Below, in pieces: positions 20,326 to 29,909 of a DNA stretch of 64,000 nt (within the stretch, counting starts at the first letter, position 1; each line of letters starts with the position of its first letter). The translations under genes and the position numbers were made by a program. Under the pieces are notes generated by a model. It did no database searches, was not told where the DNA came from, and saw only the letters and a list, made by a program, of their open reading frames with translations. This stretch comes from Flagellimonas algicola (GTDB taxonomy: Bacteria; Bacteroidota; Bacteroidia; Flavobacteriales; Flavobacteriaceae). The stretch is from positions 1,612,001 to 1,676,000 of the forward strand of contig NZ_VCNI01000002.1 in assembly GCF_005937185.1 (NCBI RefSeq), given 5' to 3'.

Positions 20326-20733
20326 ATGCGAAATCTATTTCTTTGCCTCTTTTCCCTCGGGATTATAGGAATGGTAAATGCCCAATCTGACTATGAATTA
20401 ATTGAACAAACCTTGGGCTATTATATGGAAGGTGGGTCCAATAGGGACTTCAATACCTTAAAAAAGGCGTTTCATGAAACGGCCACCATGAAATACATCA
20501 CCGAAGAGGGCTATAAAGAAGTTAATGCACTGGAGTTTTTCAGCGGGATGAAAACTGGTGATCGGATAAACCGCAAGAACCGAATAGCAGAAATCACGGT
20601 CTCAGGGCATGCTGCCAACGCTCGATTGGAACTGGAATATCCAGATTTCACCTTTGTGGATTTCATGAACCTGCTCAAAATTGATGGAGAGTGGAAAATT
20701 GTGAACAAGATTTTCTATAAACGCTTAGACTAA
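20326..20733 (+). CDS. Exported NTF2-like protein (putative lumazine-binding family)
   Basis: The 135-aa protein has a signal peptide ending MVNAQ. The rest matches the NTF2-like putative lumazine-binding group: DYELIEQTLGYYMEGGSNRDF at the start and LLKIDGEWKIVNKIFYKR at the end. Despite the family name no ligand is established. The next gene encodes another NTF2-like protein 27 bp downstream, so the two probably share a transcript. Confidence 0.8.
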   Translation: MRNLFLCLFSLGIIGMVNAQSDYELIEQTLGYYMEGGSNRDFNTLKKAFHETATMKYITEEGYKEVNALEFFSGMKTGDRINRKNRIAEITVSGHAANARLELEYPDFTFVDFMNLLKIDGEWKIVNKIFYKRLD

Positions 20734-20760
20734 GTCATAAATCCCAATAACTTTTTTTGA

Positions 20761-21231
20761 ATGATAAGAACTGCTTTAATCATGGCGGCAATGCTTGTAT
20801 TTGCTGCTTGCAAACAAACGGCCGAGCCGATTATTGAGCCGGAAACAGTAGATGAAATAACCGAAGAGGAGGCCCTGGACCTGCTTCATACCTGGACTAA
20901 TGCCTATTTAAAAAGTGATGCCGGTCCACTTATAGAAGTATTGGATGATACCTGGGAATATTCCGGATCCAGCGATGGAAAAACCACAAATAAAATTACC
21001 ACTATTGATGAGTTTAGTCAAGCGGATTATTCATTTGACGAAATTGAGTATCACGACCTGAAGGTTAAACTTTATGACGATATTGCCGTGATTAGGGGAT
21101 GGGAAAGGATGGTGATTTTAGGGGCCGACAAACAGGACACCACAATCTTAAATTTGCGGTTTACCGATGTATACCAGAAAAAGGAAGGTAAAGTTAGGGC
21201 AATAGCCACTCATAGTTCGCCTATGAATTAA
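20761..21231 (+). CDS. NTF2-like lipoprotein
   Basis: 156 aa with lipoprotein signal VFAACKQ. The mature part (ALDLLHTWTNAYLKSDAGPL, then IRGWERMVILGADKQDTTI and LRFTDVYQKKEGKVRAI) follows the cone-shaped NTF2/DUF4440 fold common in small extracytoplasmic proteins. It follows a related gene closely. Ligand and role are unknown. Confidence 0.75.
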   Translation: MIRTALIMAAMLVFAACKQTAEPIIEPETVDEITEEEALDLLHTWTNAYLKSDAGPLIEVLDDTWEYSGSSDGKTTNKITTIDEFSQADYSFDEIEYHDLKVKLYDDIAVIRGWERMVILGADKQDTTILNLRFTDVYQKKEGKVRAIATHSSPMN

Positions 21232-21249
21232 CTATCTAAGTTTATTACC

Positions 21250-21687
21250 TTATAAATTAACAGTAGCCAACCCATCAGTTAGGGGAACCTCTTGATTAAT
21301 ATCATTTATCCTAATTGCTGATAGAACTGGAATAGGGCTGCAGCACTCTGTTGCTTGTGAAAGCTCGAAGGTAGCATTTACCGTAAAGGAGTGTTCGTCG
21401 CTTAGCCTAACGAAGTAATTAAAAGAGCCCTCACTCCAATCAGGGTCTTGAACCAACAGGATGGGACTAGAAATGGACTCCAATGAAAATTGGGTGTTTT
21501 CATCATCTATGGTCACATCATTGATGCTGTAGGTGCCATTGTCAAAAACGTTGTTGCCATCTAAAAGCACATCAAAAGCCAAAACACCCAACCTTGGGCA
21601 TAAATCAGAACAGTTGGCATCGTCAGAGTTCAAACACGACAGCAATAGGAGGGTAGGTAAAATCAAGATAACTAGTCTACGAAACAT
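21250..21687 (-). CDS. Hypothetical lipoprotein
   Basis: 145 aa with lipobox LLLLSCLNS, followed by a Cys-containing stretch (NCSDLCPRLG) and a beta-rich remainder with a Cys-Cys pair (ATECCSPIP). The cysteines could form disulphides outside the cytoplasm. I recognise no family. It is convergent with the NTF2-like pair, 18 bp between the stops. Confidence 0.65.
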   Translation of the reverse strand: MFRRLVILILPTLLLLSCLNSDDANCSDLCPRLGVLAFDVLLDGNNVFDNGTYSINDVTIDDENTQFSLESISSPILLVQDPDWSEGSFNYFVRLSDEHSFTVNATFELSQATECCSPIPVLSAIRINDINQEVPLTDGLATVNL

Positions 21688-21774
21688 GGCGAAGTTTATA
21701 TTTAGATAAAATTTAGCAAAAAAGTTGCTTTTTACAAGGGTTCCAGGTCCAATTCCCAGACTATTGGGTAATAA

Positions 21775-22560
21775 TCACCATCCTCCAGAGGCACCACCGC
21801 CCCCAAATCCGCCACCGCCGAAACCTCCGCCAAAGCCACCTGAGCCGAATCCCCCACCTCCAAATCCACCGGAGGAACCGGAACTTCTACCCATATTGCT
21901 CAAAATAATCATGTCCCAGATATCAGGGCCTCGTCTTCGCCCTCCACCACGGCCCCCACGGTTGTTTTTGCCCTTTCGGAAGAGGATGATCAAAACGATA
22001 AGAAAAATAATCAGGGGAAGCAGTTTTTCAAAAGGAAATCCAGTATCATTTCCAAAGCTTCGACCTTCTTTGAATTCTCCATTTAATACCTGAAAAATGG
22101 CATCGGTGCCTTTGTCCAGTCCCCCATAATAATCCCCTTTTTTAAATTCAGGAATAATAACGGATTCAATAATGCGCTTGGACATAAAATCCGTAAGGGA
22201 GCCTTCTACGCCATAACCCGTATTAATGGCAATTTTTCGGTCATCCCTGGCTAACAGTATCAATACACCATTGTCCTCATCCGCTTGGCCAATGCCCCAG
22301 TTATGCCCCCATTGAGCCCCAAGGTAGGTAATGTCCTCCCCTTGGGTGGTGCCAATAATGGCCACCACAATTTGGGTGGAGGTACTATCCGAATATCGAA
22401 TAAGTTTTTGCTCCAAAGCCTTGTTTTGATGGGCGGGCAATAAATCTACATAGTCGTAGACACTGGTTTGTTTTTGGGGTTTTTCCGGTATGGTAAACTG
22501 CCCCCATGTAATGGTGGTAAAAAAGAAAGCGAGGAGTAGGTTAACCTTTGGATATGGCAT
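21775..22560 (-). CDS. Exported TPM-domain protein (YgcG family) with glycine-rich tail
   Basis: 261 aa: signal peptide (FFFTTITWGQ), TPM domain from about 30 to 160 (YVDLLPAHQNKALEQKLI, VVAIIGTTQGEDI, IAINTGYGVEGSLTDF), a membrane helix (LLPLIIFLIVLIILF), an Arg/Gly linker and a Gly/Ser/Phe tail ending in Trp. This is the standard architecture of the TPM family, linked to membrane protein maturation in phototrophs but mostly uncharacterised. Its start overlaps the preceding TPM gene by 20 bp, and LemA lies upstream: the common lemA-TPM-TPM operon. Confidence 0.9.
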   Translation of the reverse strand: MPYPKVNLLLAFFFTTITWGQFTIPEKPQKQTSVYDYVDLLPAHQNKALEQKLIRYSDSTSTQIVVAIIGTTQGEDITYLGAQWGHNWGIGQADEDNGVLILLARDDRKIAINTGYGVEGSLTDFMSKRIIESVIIPEFKKGDYYGGLDKGTDAIFQVLNGEFKEGRSFGNDTGFPFEKLLPLIIFLIVLIILFRKGKNNRGGRGGGRRRGPDIWDMIILSNMGRSSGSSGGFGGGGFGSGGFGGGFGGGGFGGGGASGGW

Positions 22561-22978
22561 CGCTCAATTCGTTGGTGTCTGTCTGGTCCCAAGGGAAATG
22601 AACCTGCAATTCCTTCCCGGCGCGCTGCACACCCTCTACAATGCCCTGTTTAAAATCCCCAGTTTTAAAATGATTGGAAATAACCTCCTTGGTGGATTCC
22701 CAAAACCCTTTGGGTACCGCCCTGTAAATTCCGGTATCACCGTAGATTACAAATTTTTTGTCCTCAACCGCAACGTACAGCAGTACACCGTTACTTTCCT
22801 TGGTGTTGTCCATTTTTAGGAAATGGAATAGCTGTTGGGCACGGCTAAAGTGATCCATTTTGGCTGAGGATTCTATATGAACTCGTATTTCACCAGAAGT
22901 GCTTTTCTCGGCTTCAAGAATAGCAGTCACTATATCCTGTTCTTCCTCATACGTTAGGAAATCCTCTACTTTGGACAT
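22541..22978 (-). CDS. TPM-domain protein without signal peptide
   Basis: The 145-aa protein is essentially one TPM domain (VTAILEAEKSTSGEIRVHIE, NGVLLYVAVEDKKFVIYGD) and has no leader, so it is probably cytoplasmic or tethered by partners. It sits 2 bp after lemA and overlaps the following exported TPM gene. The trio probably acts together at the envelope, inferred from the conserved gene order. Confidence 0.88.
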   Translation of the reverse strand: MSKVEDFLTYEEEQDIVTAILEAEKSTSGEIRVHIESSAKMDHFSRAQQLFHFLKMDNTKESNGVLLYVAVEDKKFVIYGDTGIYRAVPKGFWESTKEVISNHFKTGDFKQGIVEGVQRAGKELQVHFPWDQTDTNELSDAISKG

Positions 22979-22980
22979 GT

Positions 22981-23580
22981 TTAATTGAAATCGAAATTAA
23001 CATCAGGTGCATTCTCGGCACCAGGATTGGAACTGAACAAGGCCAATGGGTCAAAATTGGCAATGCTTGCAATAATATTGGTGGGTATTTTTTGAATTTT
23101 GATGTTGTACTCTCCGGCAATATCGTTAAAGCGATTTCGCTCCACATTGATTCTGTTCTCTGTACCTTCCAATTGGGACTGAAGTTCCAAAAAGTTTTGA
23201 TTTGATTTTAAGTCGGGATAGCGCTCTACGGTGACCAACAGTCTTGAAAGGGCGGAAGAAAGTCCGGTCTGTGCTTGTTGAAATTCCGCTAGTTGCTCAG
23301 GGGTGATATTGTTGGCATCTATGGTAGTTGAGGTGGCCTTGGCTCTGGCTTCAATAACATCCTTTAGTGTTCCTCTTTCAAAATCTGCAGCGCCTTGGAC
23401 CGTTTTTACCAAATTGCCAATTAAGTCACTTCTTCGTTGATACGAGCTTTCCACATTGGCCCATTGTTTGGTGGCCTGGCCTTTCATATCTACCAGCGTA
23501 TTGTTGGTTCTAACGTACCATCCACCTAAAATAACGGCGAGCACGATTATTACAATCACAGCAAGAATGCCTTTTTTCAT
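22981..23580 (-). CDS. LemA family protein
   Basis: 199 aa with one N-terminal membrane helix (ILAVIVIIVLAVILGGWY) and the LemA helical bundle (NTLVDMKGQATKQWANVESS, YQRRSDLIGNLVKTV). The helices lie on the periplasmic side. LemA genes travel with TPM-domain genes, as here. The molecular role is still unclear. Confidence 0.93.
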   Translation of the reverse strand: MKKGILAVIVIIVLAVILGGWYVRTNNTLVDMKGQATKQWANVESSYQRRSDLIGNLVKTVQGAADFERGTLKDVIEARAKATSTTIDANNITPEQLAEFQQAQTGLSSALSRLLVTVERYPDLKSNQNFLELQSQLEGTENRINVERNRFNDIAGEYNIKIQKIPTNIIASIANFDPLALFSSNPGAENAPDVNFDFN

Positions 23581-23607
23581 CTTCTTGGTTTTTAGTGTTT
23601 TATATAG

Positions 23608-23937
23608 TTATAGTTGTTCCTTGATCTTGAGCAGCTCGGCCTTCACTTTTTGTAGTTTCTGAATGACCTCGAAATTGGAGAGGGTTTTTTGTTTTTCCTC
23701 CTTCAGATGGATCTTGGCGCCCTCAAGGGTGAAGCCCCTTTCCTTGACCAAATGATAGATCAACTGCAAATTCTTGATGTCTTGGGGAGTAAACTTACGG
23801 TTGCCCTTGGCATTCTTTTTGGGCTGGAGCACATCAAATTCCTTTTCCCAAAAACGAATCAGGGAGGTGTTAACTCCAAAAGCCTTGGCCACTTCGCCAA
23901 TGCCATAATATCGTTTTTCCGGGAGGTCTATGTGCAT
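23608..23937 (-). CDS. MerR-family transcriptional regulator
   Basis: 109 aa: an N-terminal winged-helix HTH (YGIGEVAKAFGVNTSLIRFW) followed by the MerR dimerisation helix and a Lys/Glu-rich coiled coil to the end. There is no separate ligand domain, as in short MerR proteins. The start codon overlaps the stop of the M23 peptidase gene, so they share a transcript. Targets are unknown; the lemA operon downstream is a possible one. Confidence 0.9.
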   Translation of the reverse strand: MHIDLPEKRYYGIGEVAKAFGVNTSLIRFWEKEFDVLQPKKNAKGNRKFTPQDIKNLQLIYHLVKERGFTLEGAKIHLKEEKQKTLSNFEVIQKLQKVKAELLKIKEQL

Positions 23938-24914
23938 TAATCCAAGGATTGATTCTCTTGATTGGCGAACTTGAGCATGTTTTCAAACTCTTCCGCCGTC
24001 AAACTTCCGTAGTAGAAGTTGATCGGATTGATCCGTTCCTCGTCCTTAAAGACTTCGTAGTGCAAGTGTGGGGCCTCTGAGCGACCTGTATTGCCTACAA
24101 AGCCAATGAGGTCTCCTCGCTTTACTTTTTGCCCTTTGGTTACATTGTATTTGCTCAAATGGGCGTAGAGCGACATATAACCATAACCATGGTCTATGCG
24201 TATATGCTTTCCATATCCTGAAGATCTGTTGTCTGCTCGTTTTACCACACCATCTCCAGTGGCATAGATAGGAACCCCTCTTGGAGCGGTAAAATCCATA
24301 CCCCAATGCATCTTTCTAGCCTTGGTAAAGGGATCGGAACGCCAACCGTAGCCAGAAGCCATACGGGTTAAATCTTCATTACGTACCGGTTGAATGGCGG
24401 GAATTGCAGCCAACAATTTTTCTTTTTCCTCAGCCAGCTTGGCAATTTCATCCAAGGATTTGGATTGGATCACCATTTGCTTTTGAATAATGTCCAACTG
24501 TTGCGTGGCATTGATAATGATTTCAGAATTATTGAACCCTTCCAAGGATTTATATCGATTGATTCCTCCAAAACCTGCCCTGCGTTGTTCTTCGGGTATG
24601 GGATTAGCTTCAAAGTACAGGCGGTAAATATTGTTGTCCCTATCCTCAATATTGGCCAAAACCTGCTCCATTTGTTCCATCTTTTTGGTCAAAATCTCAA
24701 ATTGAAGCTCATAATTGCGTACCTCTCGATCCAAGGAAAGTTCCTTGGGCGTATTTAACCAACTGGTGTTAAGAAGGACAATCAATCCAAGAATACCAAA
24801 TAAAGCAGAACCCAACAGGAAAAAGAGAAAATTTCGGTACTTTTTGGACTTTTTGGGTTCAATCTTTCGGTAAGAAAGAGTATCCGGATCGTAATAGTAC
24901 TTAACTTTAGACAT
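23937..24914 (-). CDS. M23-family peptidoglycan endopeptidase, membrane-anchored
   Basis: 325 aa: a short cytoplasmic end, one membrane helix (FLFFLLGSALFGILGLIVLL), a coiled-coil stretch (about 65-175) and a LytM/M23 domain. Zinc ligands are visible as HWGMDF (H and D) and HLHYE. It would cut peptide cross-bridges or activate other hydrolases in the periplasm. It leads the run M23-MerR-LemA-TPM-TPM and faces divergently from alaS, 105 bp away. Confidence 0.93.
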   Translation of the reverse strand: MSKVKYYYDPDTLSYRKIEPKKSKKYRNFLFFLLGSALFGILGLIVLLNTSWLNTPKELSLDREVRNYELQFEILTKKMEQMEQVLANIEDRDNNIYRLYFEANPIPEEQRRAGFGGINRYKSLEGFNNSEIIINATQQLDIIQKQMVIQSKSLDEIAKLAEEKEKLLAAIPAIQPVRNEDLTRMASGYGWRSDPFTKARKMHWGMDFTAPRGVPIYATGDGVVKRADNRSSGYGKHIRIDHGYGYMSLYAHLSKYNVTKGQKVKRGDLIGFVGNTGRSEAPHLHYEVFKDEERINPINFYYGSLTAEEFENMLKFANQENQSLD

Positions 24915-25019
24915 GTAGGGATTTTATCCTATTTTTGCGCATTCTTTTTAAGGAGAACAAACAAATATAAAAATTGTTTTGCTTAAAGTGTTAAATTTAA
25001 TAAAACCCTAGCATTTCCG

Positions 25020-27644
25020 ATGACATCCCAAGAAGTCAGAAACTATTTTTTACACTTTTTCAAGGATAAAAAACACAAGATTGTTCCTTCGGCTCCCATG
25101 GTCATGAAGGATGATCCCACCTTGATGTTCACCAATGCGGGAATGAACCAGTTCAAAGAGTTTTTCTTGGGAAACTCCATCCCCAAATCCAAGCGGGTCA
25201 CAGATACCCAGAAATGTCTTAGGGTCAGCGGAAAACATAACGATTTGGAAGAGGTAGGTAAGGATACTTATCACCATACCATGTTTGAGATGCTTGGCAA
25301 TTGGAGTTTTGGGGATTACTTTAAAAAAGAAGCCATTCAGTGGGCATGGGAATTGCTTACCAAAGTTTATAAAATTGACAAGGATAGTCTGTATGTCTCT
25401 GTTTTTGAGGGCAGTGATGATGCAGATAATTTGGAGATGGACAAGGAAGCCTTTGAGCTTTGGAAGGCCATAGTTCCTGAGGACAGAATCATTATGGGGA
25501 ACAAAAAGGACAATTTTTGGGAAATGGGCGACCAAGGTCCCTGCGGTCCTTGTTCCGAAATCCATGTGGATATACGATCTAAGGAAGAGAAAGCCAAGGT
25601 TCCAGGTGCCTCCTTGGTAAACCAAGACCATCCCCAGGTAGTGGAAATATGGAACCTGGTGTTTATGCAATATAACAGGAAGGCCAATGGACAATTGGAA
25701 AACCTTCCAGAAAAACATGTAGACACTGGAATGGGCTTTGAGAGATTATGCATGGTCTTGCAAGGTGTACAGTCCAACTATGATACGGATGTATTTACCC
25801 CTTTGATTCGGGAAATTGAGACCATAACCGGTAAGAAATACGGCAAAAACGAGGAAACCGATATTGCCATCAGGGTGGTGGCAGACCACATAAGGGCAGT
25901 GGCCTTTTCCATTGCTGATGGACAACTTCCGAGCAACAATGGGGCAGGCTATGTTATTCGAAGGATTTTAAGACGGGCCATCCGCTATGGATTTACTTTT
26001 TTGGGAACCAACAAGCCTTTTATCTATCGCTTGGTAAAGGTGTTGGGAGAAACCATGGGGAAAGCGTTTCCAGAACTTCGGGAGCAATATCAGCTTATTG
26101 AAAACGTGGTCAAGGAGGAGGAAAGTTCTTTTTTGAGCACCTTGGAGCAAGGTTTGGTCTTGTTGGATTCGGTGATTAAATCCGCCAAGGATAAAACCAT
26201 TGATGGGCAAAAAGCCTTTGAATTGTATGACACTTTTGGGTTTCCTATTGACTTGACTTCCTTGATTTTGGAAGAAAAGGGATATCAGTTGGATACCGAA
26301 GGTTTTGAAAAAGCCCTAAAAGCCCAAAAAGACCGTTCCCGGGCTGCTTCAGAAGTGTCCAAGGAAGACTGGACGGTACTTTTGGAGGACTCGGAGCAAG
26401 AATTTATTGGTTATGATCAACTGGAATCTGAGGTGAAGGTAGTCAAGTATCGCAAGGTAACCAGCAAAAAAGGGGGCGATCAGTATCAATTGGTCTTCAA
26501 TCTAACTCCATTTTATGCTGAAGGTGGCGGACAGGTTGGCGATAAGGGCTACTTGGAAGCATCCAATGGCGATGTGGTCTATATCATCGACACCAAAAGG
26601 GAAAACAACGAGATAGTACATTTTACGGAAAATCTGCCCAAAAACATCTCGGGAACCTTTAAGGCGGCTGTGGATCAAAAACAACGTTGGCGTACGGCTA
26701 GCAACCATACGGCAACCCATTTATTGCACCAAGCTTTAAGAGAGGTGTTGGGAACCCACGTGGAGCAAAAAGGTTCTGCGGTACATTCCAAGTATTTGCG
26801 TTTTGATTTCTCCCATTTTTCCAAGTTGAGCACCAAAGAACTTCGGGATGTGGAGAATTTTGTCAATTCAAGAATTGAAGGGCAATTGCCTTTGGAAGAG
26901 CATAGGAACATTCCTTTGAAAGAGGCAATGGACCAAGGTGCCATGGCCCTGTTTGGGGAAAAGTACGGGGATACCGTCCGGACTGTTCGTTTTGGCCAGT
27001 CCATTGAACTTTGTGGAGGCACCCATGTAAAGAACACCTCGGATATCTGGCATTTTAAAATTGTTTCCGAAGGAGCGGTAGCAGCCGGTATCCGAAGGAT
27101 TGAAGCCATTACCTCAGATGCGGTTAAGGAATTCTACTTTTCCAATAATCGTATGCTTTTCGAGATTAAGGATCTATTGAACAAAGCCCAAGACCCGGTG
27201 AAGGCGGTGACTGCACTACAGGACGAAAACAATGCGCTCAAAAAGCAGGTGGAGCAATTGTTGAAGGATAAGGCCAAAGGCCTTAAAAATCAACTGATTT
27301 CTGAATTGCAGGATGTAAATGGTATCCAATACTTAGCCAAACAGGTAGAATTGGATGCCGCCGGAATCAAGGATTTGGCCTTTGAAATGGGCGGGCAAAT
27401 TAACAATCTTTTCCTTCTCCTCGGAGCTGAAAACGATGGAAAAGCACTTTTATCCTGTTACATTTCCAAAGAATTGGCGTCCAACAAGGGATTGAACGCG
27501 GGAGCCATTGTTCGTGAATTGGGAAAACACATCCAAGGTGGAGGAGGTGGACAGCCTTTCTTTGCCACGGCGGGAGGTAAAAACCCGTCCGGTATTCCCA
27601 CAGCATTGGATAATGCTCTTGAAATTGTAAAAGCAACCACATAA
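25020..27644 (+). CDS. alaS: Alanyl-tRNA synthetase
   Basis: 874 aa, the usual length. Class II catalytic core at the N-terminus ([30 protein letters not shown]), the editing domain with zinc-site motifs HTATHLLH and CGGTHVKNT, and the C-terminal dimerisation/C-Ala domain ending in [15 protein letters not shown]. It charges tRNA-Ala and clears mischarged Ser/Gly. Start at ATG 25020 keeps the conserved N-terminus. Confidence 0.99.
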   Translation: MTSQEVRNYFLHFFKDKKHKIVPSAPMVMKDDPTLMFTNAGMNQFKEFFLGNSIPKSKRVTDTQKCLRVSGKHNDLEEVGKDTYHHTMFEMLGNWSFGDYFKKEAIQWAWELLTKVYKIDKDSLYVSVFEGSDDADNLEMDKEAFELWKAIVPEDRIIMGNKKDNFWEMGDQGPCGPCSEIHVDIRSKEEKAKVPGASLVNQDHPQVVEIWNLVFMQYNRKANGQLENLPEKHVDTGMGFERLCMVLQGVQSNYDTDVFTPLIREIETITGKKYGKNEETDIAIRVVADHIRAVAFSIADGQLPSNNGAGYVIRRILRRAIRYGFTFLGTNKPFIYRLVKVLGETMGKAFPELREQYQLIENVVKEEESSFLSTLEQGLVLLDSVIKSAKDKTIDGQKAFELYDTFGFPIDLTSLILEEKGYQLDTEGFEKALKAQKDRSRAASEVSKEDWTVLLEDSEQEFIGYDQLESEVKVVKYRKVTSKKGGDQYQLVFNLTPFYAEGGGQVGDKGYLEASNGDVVYIIDTKRENNEIVHFTENLPKNISGTFKAAVDQKQRWRTASNHTATHLLHQALREVLGTHVEQKGSAVHSKYLRFDFSHFSKLSTKELRDVENFVNSRIEGQLPLEEHRNIPLKEAMDQGAMALFGEKYGDTVRTVRFGQSIELCGGTHVKNTSDIWHFKIVSEGAVAAGIRRIEAITSDAVKEFYFSNNRMLFEIKDLLNKAQDPVKAVTALQDENNALKKQVEQLLKDKAKGLKNQLISELQDVNGIQYLAKQVELDAAGIKDLAFEMGGQINNLFLLLGAENDGKALLSCYISKELASNKGLNAGAIVRELGKHIQGGGGGQPFFATAGGKNPSGIPTALDNALEIVKATT

Positions 27645-27647
27645 TAA

Positions 27648-28301
27648 GTGCCCTTTAAGCTAAAGCATATCAACTGGAAATACATTTTTGGAGAAATCCT
27701 TTTGTTATTTGTTGGTATTAACTTGGCCATTTGGTTCAACGATTGGAATGCTTCAAGAGCTATCCAGAAAAACAAGGAGATTGCACTGACCAAAATTAAG
27801 GTTGAATTGGAAGCTAACTTGGAACAGCTGGCGGAAAATCACACCGAAAACCAAAAAATCCCCAAATTTTTCCAAGAATTGGACAGCCTAAAGAACGATG
27901 AAGATGAACTGCTCTTGACACCACAAAGATGGAATGCTTTTGTGAATTCATATCCTGATTTGATAGAGACCATAGACTCGGTCTCGGTAGGAAATGGAAA
28001 GTACAAATACGAAGGAGATACGACCATATTTTTGGAAATCACGGATTTGAGCAACATTGCGTGGGAAATCTCAAAATCCACAGGAATCTTTCATGAATTT
28101 GGATATGATTGCCTTTATGAGCTTCAGGGAATATATCATACCCAGAACTTGGTTAAAAGCGAGCTCAAGAAGGCTACAGAAGCTTTGGGGAACAAGTCCA
28201 TTGATGATTTGATTCGGGTGTTAAACTTTATGGGTCAATTGGAAGAGCAATTGGAAAATCAATATCGGGATATGATCGAGAACATTGGAAATTGCGAGTA
28301 G
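27648..28301 (+). CDS. DUF6090-type membrane protein
   Basis: 217 aa starting at a GTG three bases after the alaS stop. The N-terminus KHINWKYIFGEILLLFVGIN with LAIWFNDWN is typical of Flavobacteriaceae DUF6090 proteins: one membrane helix followed by a helical soluble domain. No function is established. The position suggests read-through from alaS and continuation into the GSCFA gene 1 bp downstream. Confidence 0.8.
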   Translation: MPFKLKHINWKYIFGEILLLFVGINLAIWFNDWNASRAIQKNKEIALTKIKVELEANLEQLAENHTENQKIPKFFQELDSLKNDEDELLLTPQRWNAFVNSYPDLIETIDSVSVGNGKYKYEGDTTIFLEITDLSNIAWEISKSTGIFHEFGYDCLYELQGIYHTQNLVKSELKKATEALGNKSIDDLIRVLNFMGQLEEQLENQYRDMIENIGNCE

Positions 28302-28302
28302 C

Positions 28303-29286
28303 ATGAAACTACAGACCCAAATACCACTCGAACCGATTGGCAACCCCATTGATTACACAAGCAAAATCTTATTGCTGGGCTCCTGTTTTGTGGAAAACAT
28401 GGGGACGAAACTGGAATATTTCCAGTTCCAAACCAAACTAAATCCCTTTGGGATTCTGTTTCACCCGCTGGCCATCGAGAATTTGGTCACCCGGGCTGTA
28501 CAGGAACAACCCTACCAACCACAAGAAGTATTTGAACAGGATGAGAGATGGCTCTGTTTTGACGCGCATTCGGATTTAGCAGCAAATTCTAAAGATTCAC
28601 TCCTTGAAAATTTAAATTCGACTTTACAGGAGACACAAAAATGGCTTCGTTCAGCTTCGCATATAATGATCACCTTGGGGACAGCTTGGGTCTATCGAAA
28701 CCATTCAACCCAAAAAATAGTGGCCAATTGCCACAAGGCGCCCCAAAAGGAGTTTGGCAAGGAATTGTTGACGATCAAAGAAATTGAATCTAGCTTAGAA
28801 CGAACCTTGGAATGCGTTTCAGAAGTAAACAAAAAGGCTACCGTTGTTTTCACGGTATCGCCTGTTCGCCATCTCAAAGACGGCTTTGTGGAAAATCAAC
28901 GGAGCAAGGCACACCTAATTGCGGCACTGCACGGTCTTTTCTCATCTCGAGATGTCACCCTGAGCCAGTCGAAGGGGAAGTTGAGAGGTCATTATTTTCC
29001 AAGCTATGAAATCATGATGGATGAGCTACGGGATTATCGGTTTTATGCTAAGGACCTGATCCATCCCAACGAATTGGCGGTTGACTATATCTGGGAGCGG
29101 TTCAAATCGGTTTGGATTTCTGAAGAAATTTACCCTGTAATGGAAGAGGTGGAAGGCATTCAAAAAGGATTGGAACATCGACCATTTAACCCAGAATCTG
29201 AAGGGCATCAAAAGTTCAGAACGTCGCTAGAGGCTAAAATCACGTATCTTAAGGAGCGATACCCCTTTATGCATTTTGAACCATGA
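28303..29286 (+). CDS. GSCFA-domain protein (SGNH hydrolase-like)
   Basis: About 327 aa from the ATG at 28303; the frame extends back to a TTG at 28285 inside the previous gene. The family name motif is present as LLGSCFVENMG, followed by FNPFGILFHP-type sequence and the late motif SYEIMMDELRDYRFYAKDLIHP. GSCFA proteins resemble SGNH/GDSL esterases, with Ser in GSC and a late D-x2-H. The enzyme substrate is unknown. Near residues 215-230 the protein contains translated REP-like repeat DNA (DVTLSQSKG), which looks like an in-frame insertion. It overlaps the next gene by 4 bp. Confidence 0.93.
   Translation: MKLQTQIPLEPIGNPIDYTSKILLLGSCFVENMGTKLEYFQFQTKLNPFGILFHPLAIENLVTRAVQEQPYQPQEVFEQDERWLCFDAHSDLAANSKDSLLENLNSTLQETQKWLRSASHIMITLGTAWVYRNHSTQKIVANCHKAPQKEFGKELLTIKEIESSLERTLECVSEVNKKATVVFTVSPVRHLKDGFVENQRSKAHLIAALHGLFSSRDVTLSQSKGKLRGHYFPSYEIMMDELRDYRFYAKDLIHPNELAVDYIWERFKSVWISEEIYPVMEEVEGIQKGLEHRPFNPESEGHQKFRTSLEAKITYLKERYPFMHFEP
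28945..28990. repeat. REP-like palindrome inside the GSCFA coding sequence
   Basis: CCCTGAGCCAGTCGAAGGGG at 28958-28977 matches the dispersed CCTGAGC-AGTCGAAGG unit seen at 7863-7880, with flanking TCTCGAGATGTCA and GAGAGGTCA. It keeps the GSCFA frame open and adds about 15 residues. Confidence 0.8.
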
Positions 29287-29909
29287 AAAAAATACTCCTG
29301 GGGGCATTGATTGCCCTTACTTCCATATTGATTTACAAATCTTGTACGGATTACAATCAGGATAAGGCCCTGTTAACGGAGAGTTCCCTGCTTATTCAAC
29401 AGGAGTTGAAAAATGTCTCTAAGTTGATTGTGACTGAAGGACATTTTTCGGAAGTATATAATTATGCAGATTCTAAGGAGTTGTTTGGAAGTTTGGTCAC
29501 CGCGGACAAAAAAGCATTAGTCGTGGCCAATGCCCAAGCCATCATTTCCTATGACCTTTCCCAATTGGAAATTGAAGTGATAGAGGCAGAGAAAACCATT
29601 AGGATTTTATCTATACCAGAGCCGGAGATTACCATTAATCCGGATTTTGAATATTATGATGTAACGGCGGATTATTTTAATCCTTTTGGGGCAGAGGACT
29701 ATAATGCCATTAAGGAAAATGTAAACGAATCCCTCCGAAAAAAAATAGAGGCTTCATCCCTAAAATCAAATGCTGAGAACAGGTTGTTGAACGAGCTTTC
29801 GCGGATTTATGTGCTGTCAAATTCGATGGGTTGGAGACTTACCTATCAAGAAAAACCAATTGCTTCGACCAATGAACTACTTGACCTTGGCAAAACTTTG
29901 GTCGATTAA
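29283..29909 (+). CDS. DUF4230-domain protein
   Basis: 208 aa with an N-terminal hydrophobic anchor (ILLGALIALTSILIYKSC) and the DUF4230 domain (VSKLIVTEGHFSEVYNYADS, ALVVANAQAIISYDLSQLEI). The protein is probably membrane-tethered and faces the periplasm. Function unknown. The start overlaps the GSCFA stop by 4 bp, giving a DUF6090-GSCFA-DUF4230 transcript. The 3' end overlaps the convergent hydroxylase gene by 33 bp. Confidence 0.88.
   Translation: MKKILLGALIALTSILIYKSCTDYNQDKALLTESSLLIQQELKNVSKLIVTEGHFSEVYNYADSKELFGSLVTADKKALVVANAQAIISYDLSQLEIEVIEAEKTIRILSIPEPEITINPDFEYYDVTADYFNPFGAEDYNAIKENVNESLRKKIEASSLKSNAENRLLNELSRIYVLSNSMGWRLTYQEKPIASTNELLDLGKTLVD

Noticed and set aside
25050..25718. 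222-codon open frame opposite alaS
   Set aside because: Shadow of a strongly conserved gene on the other strand.
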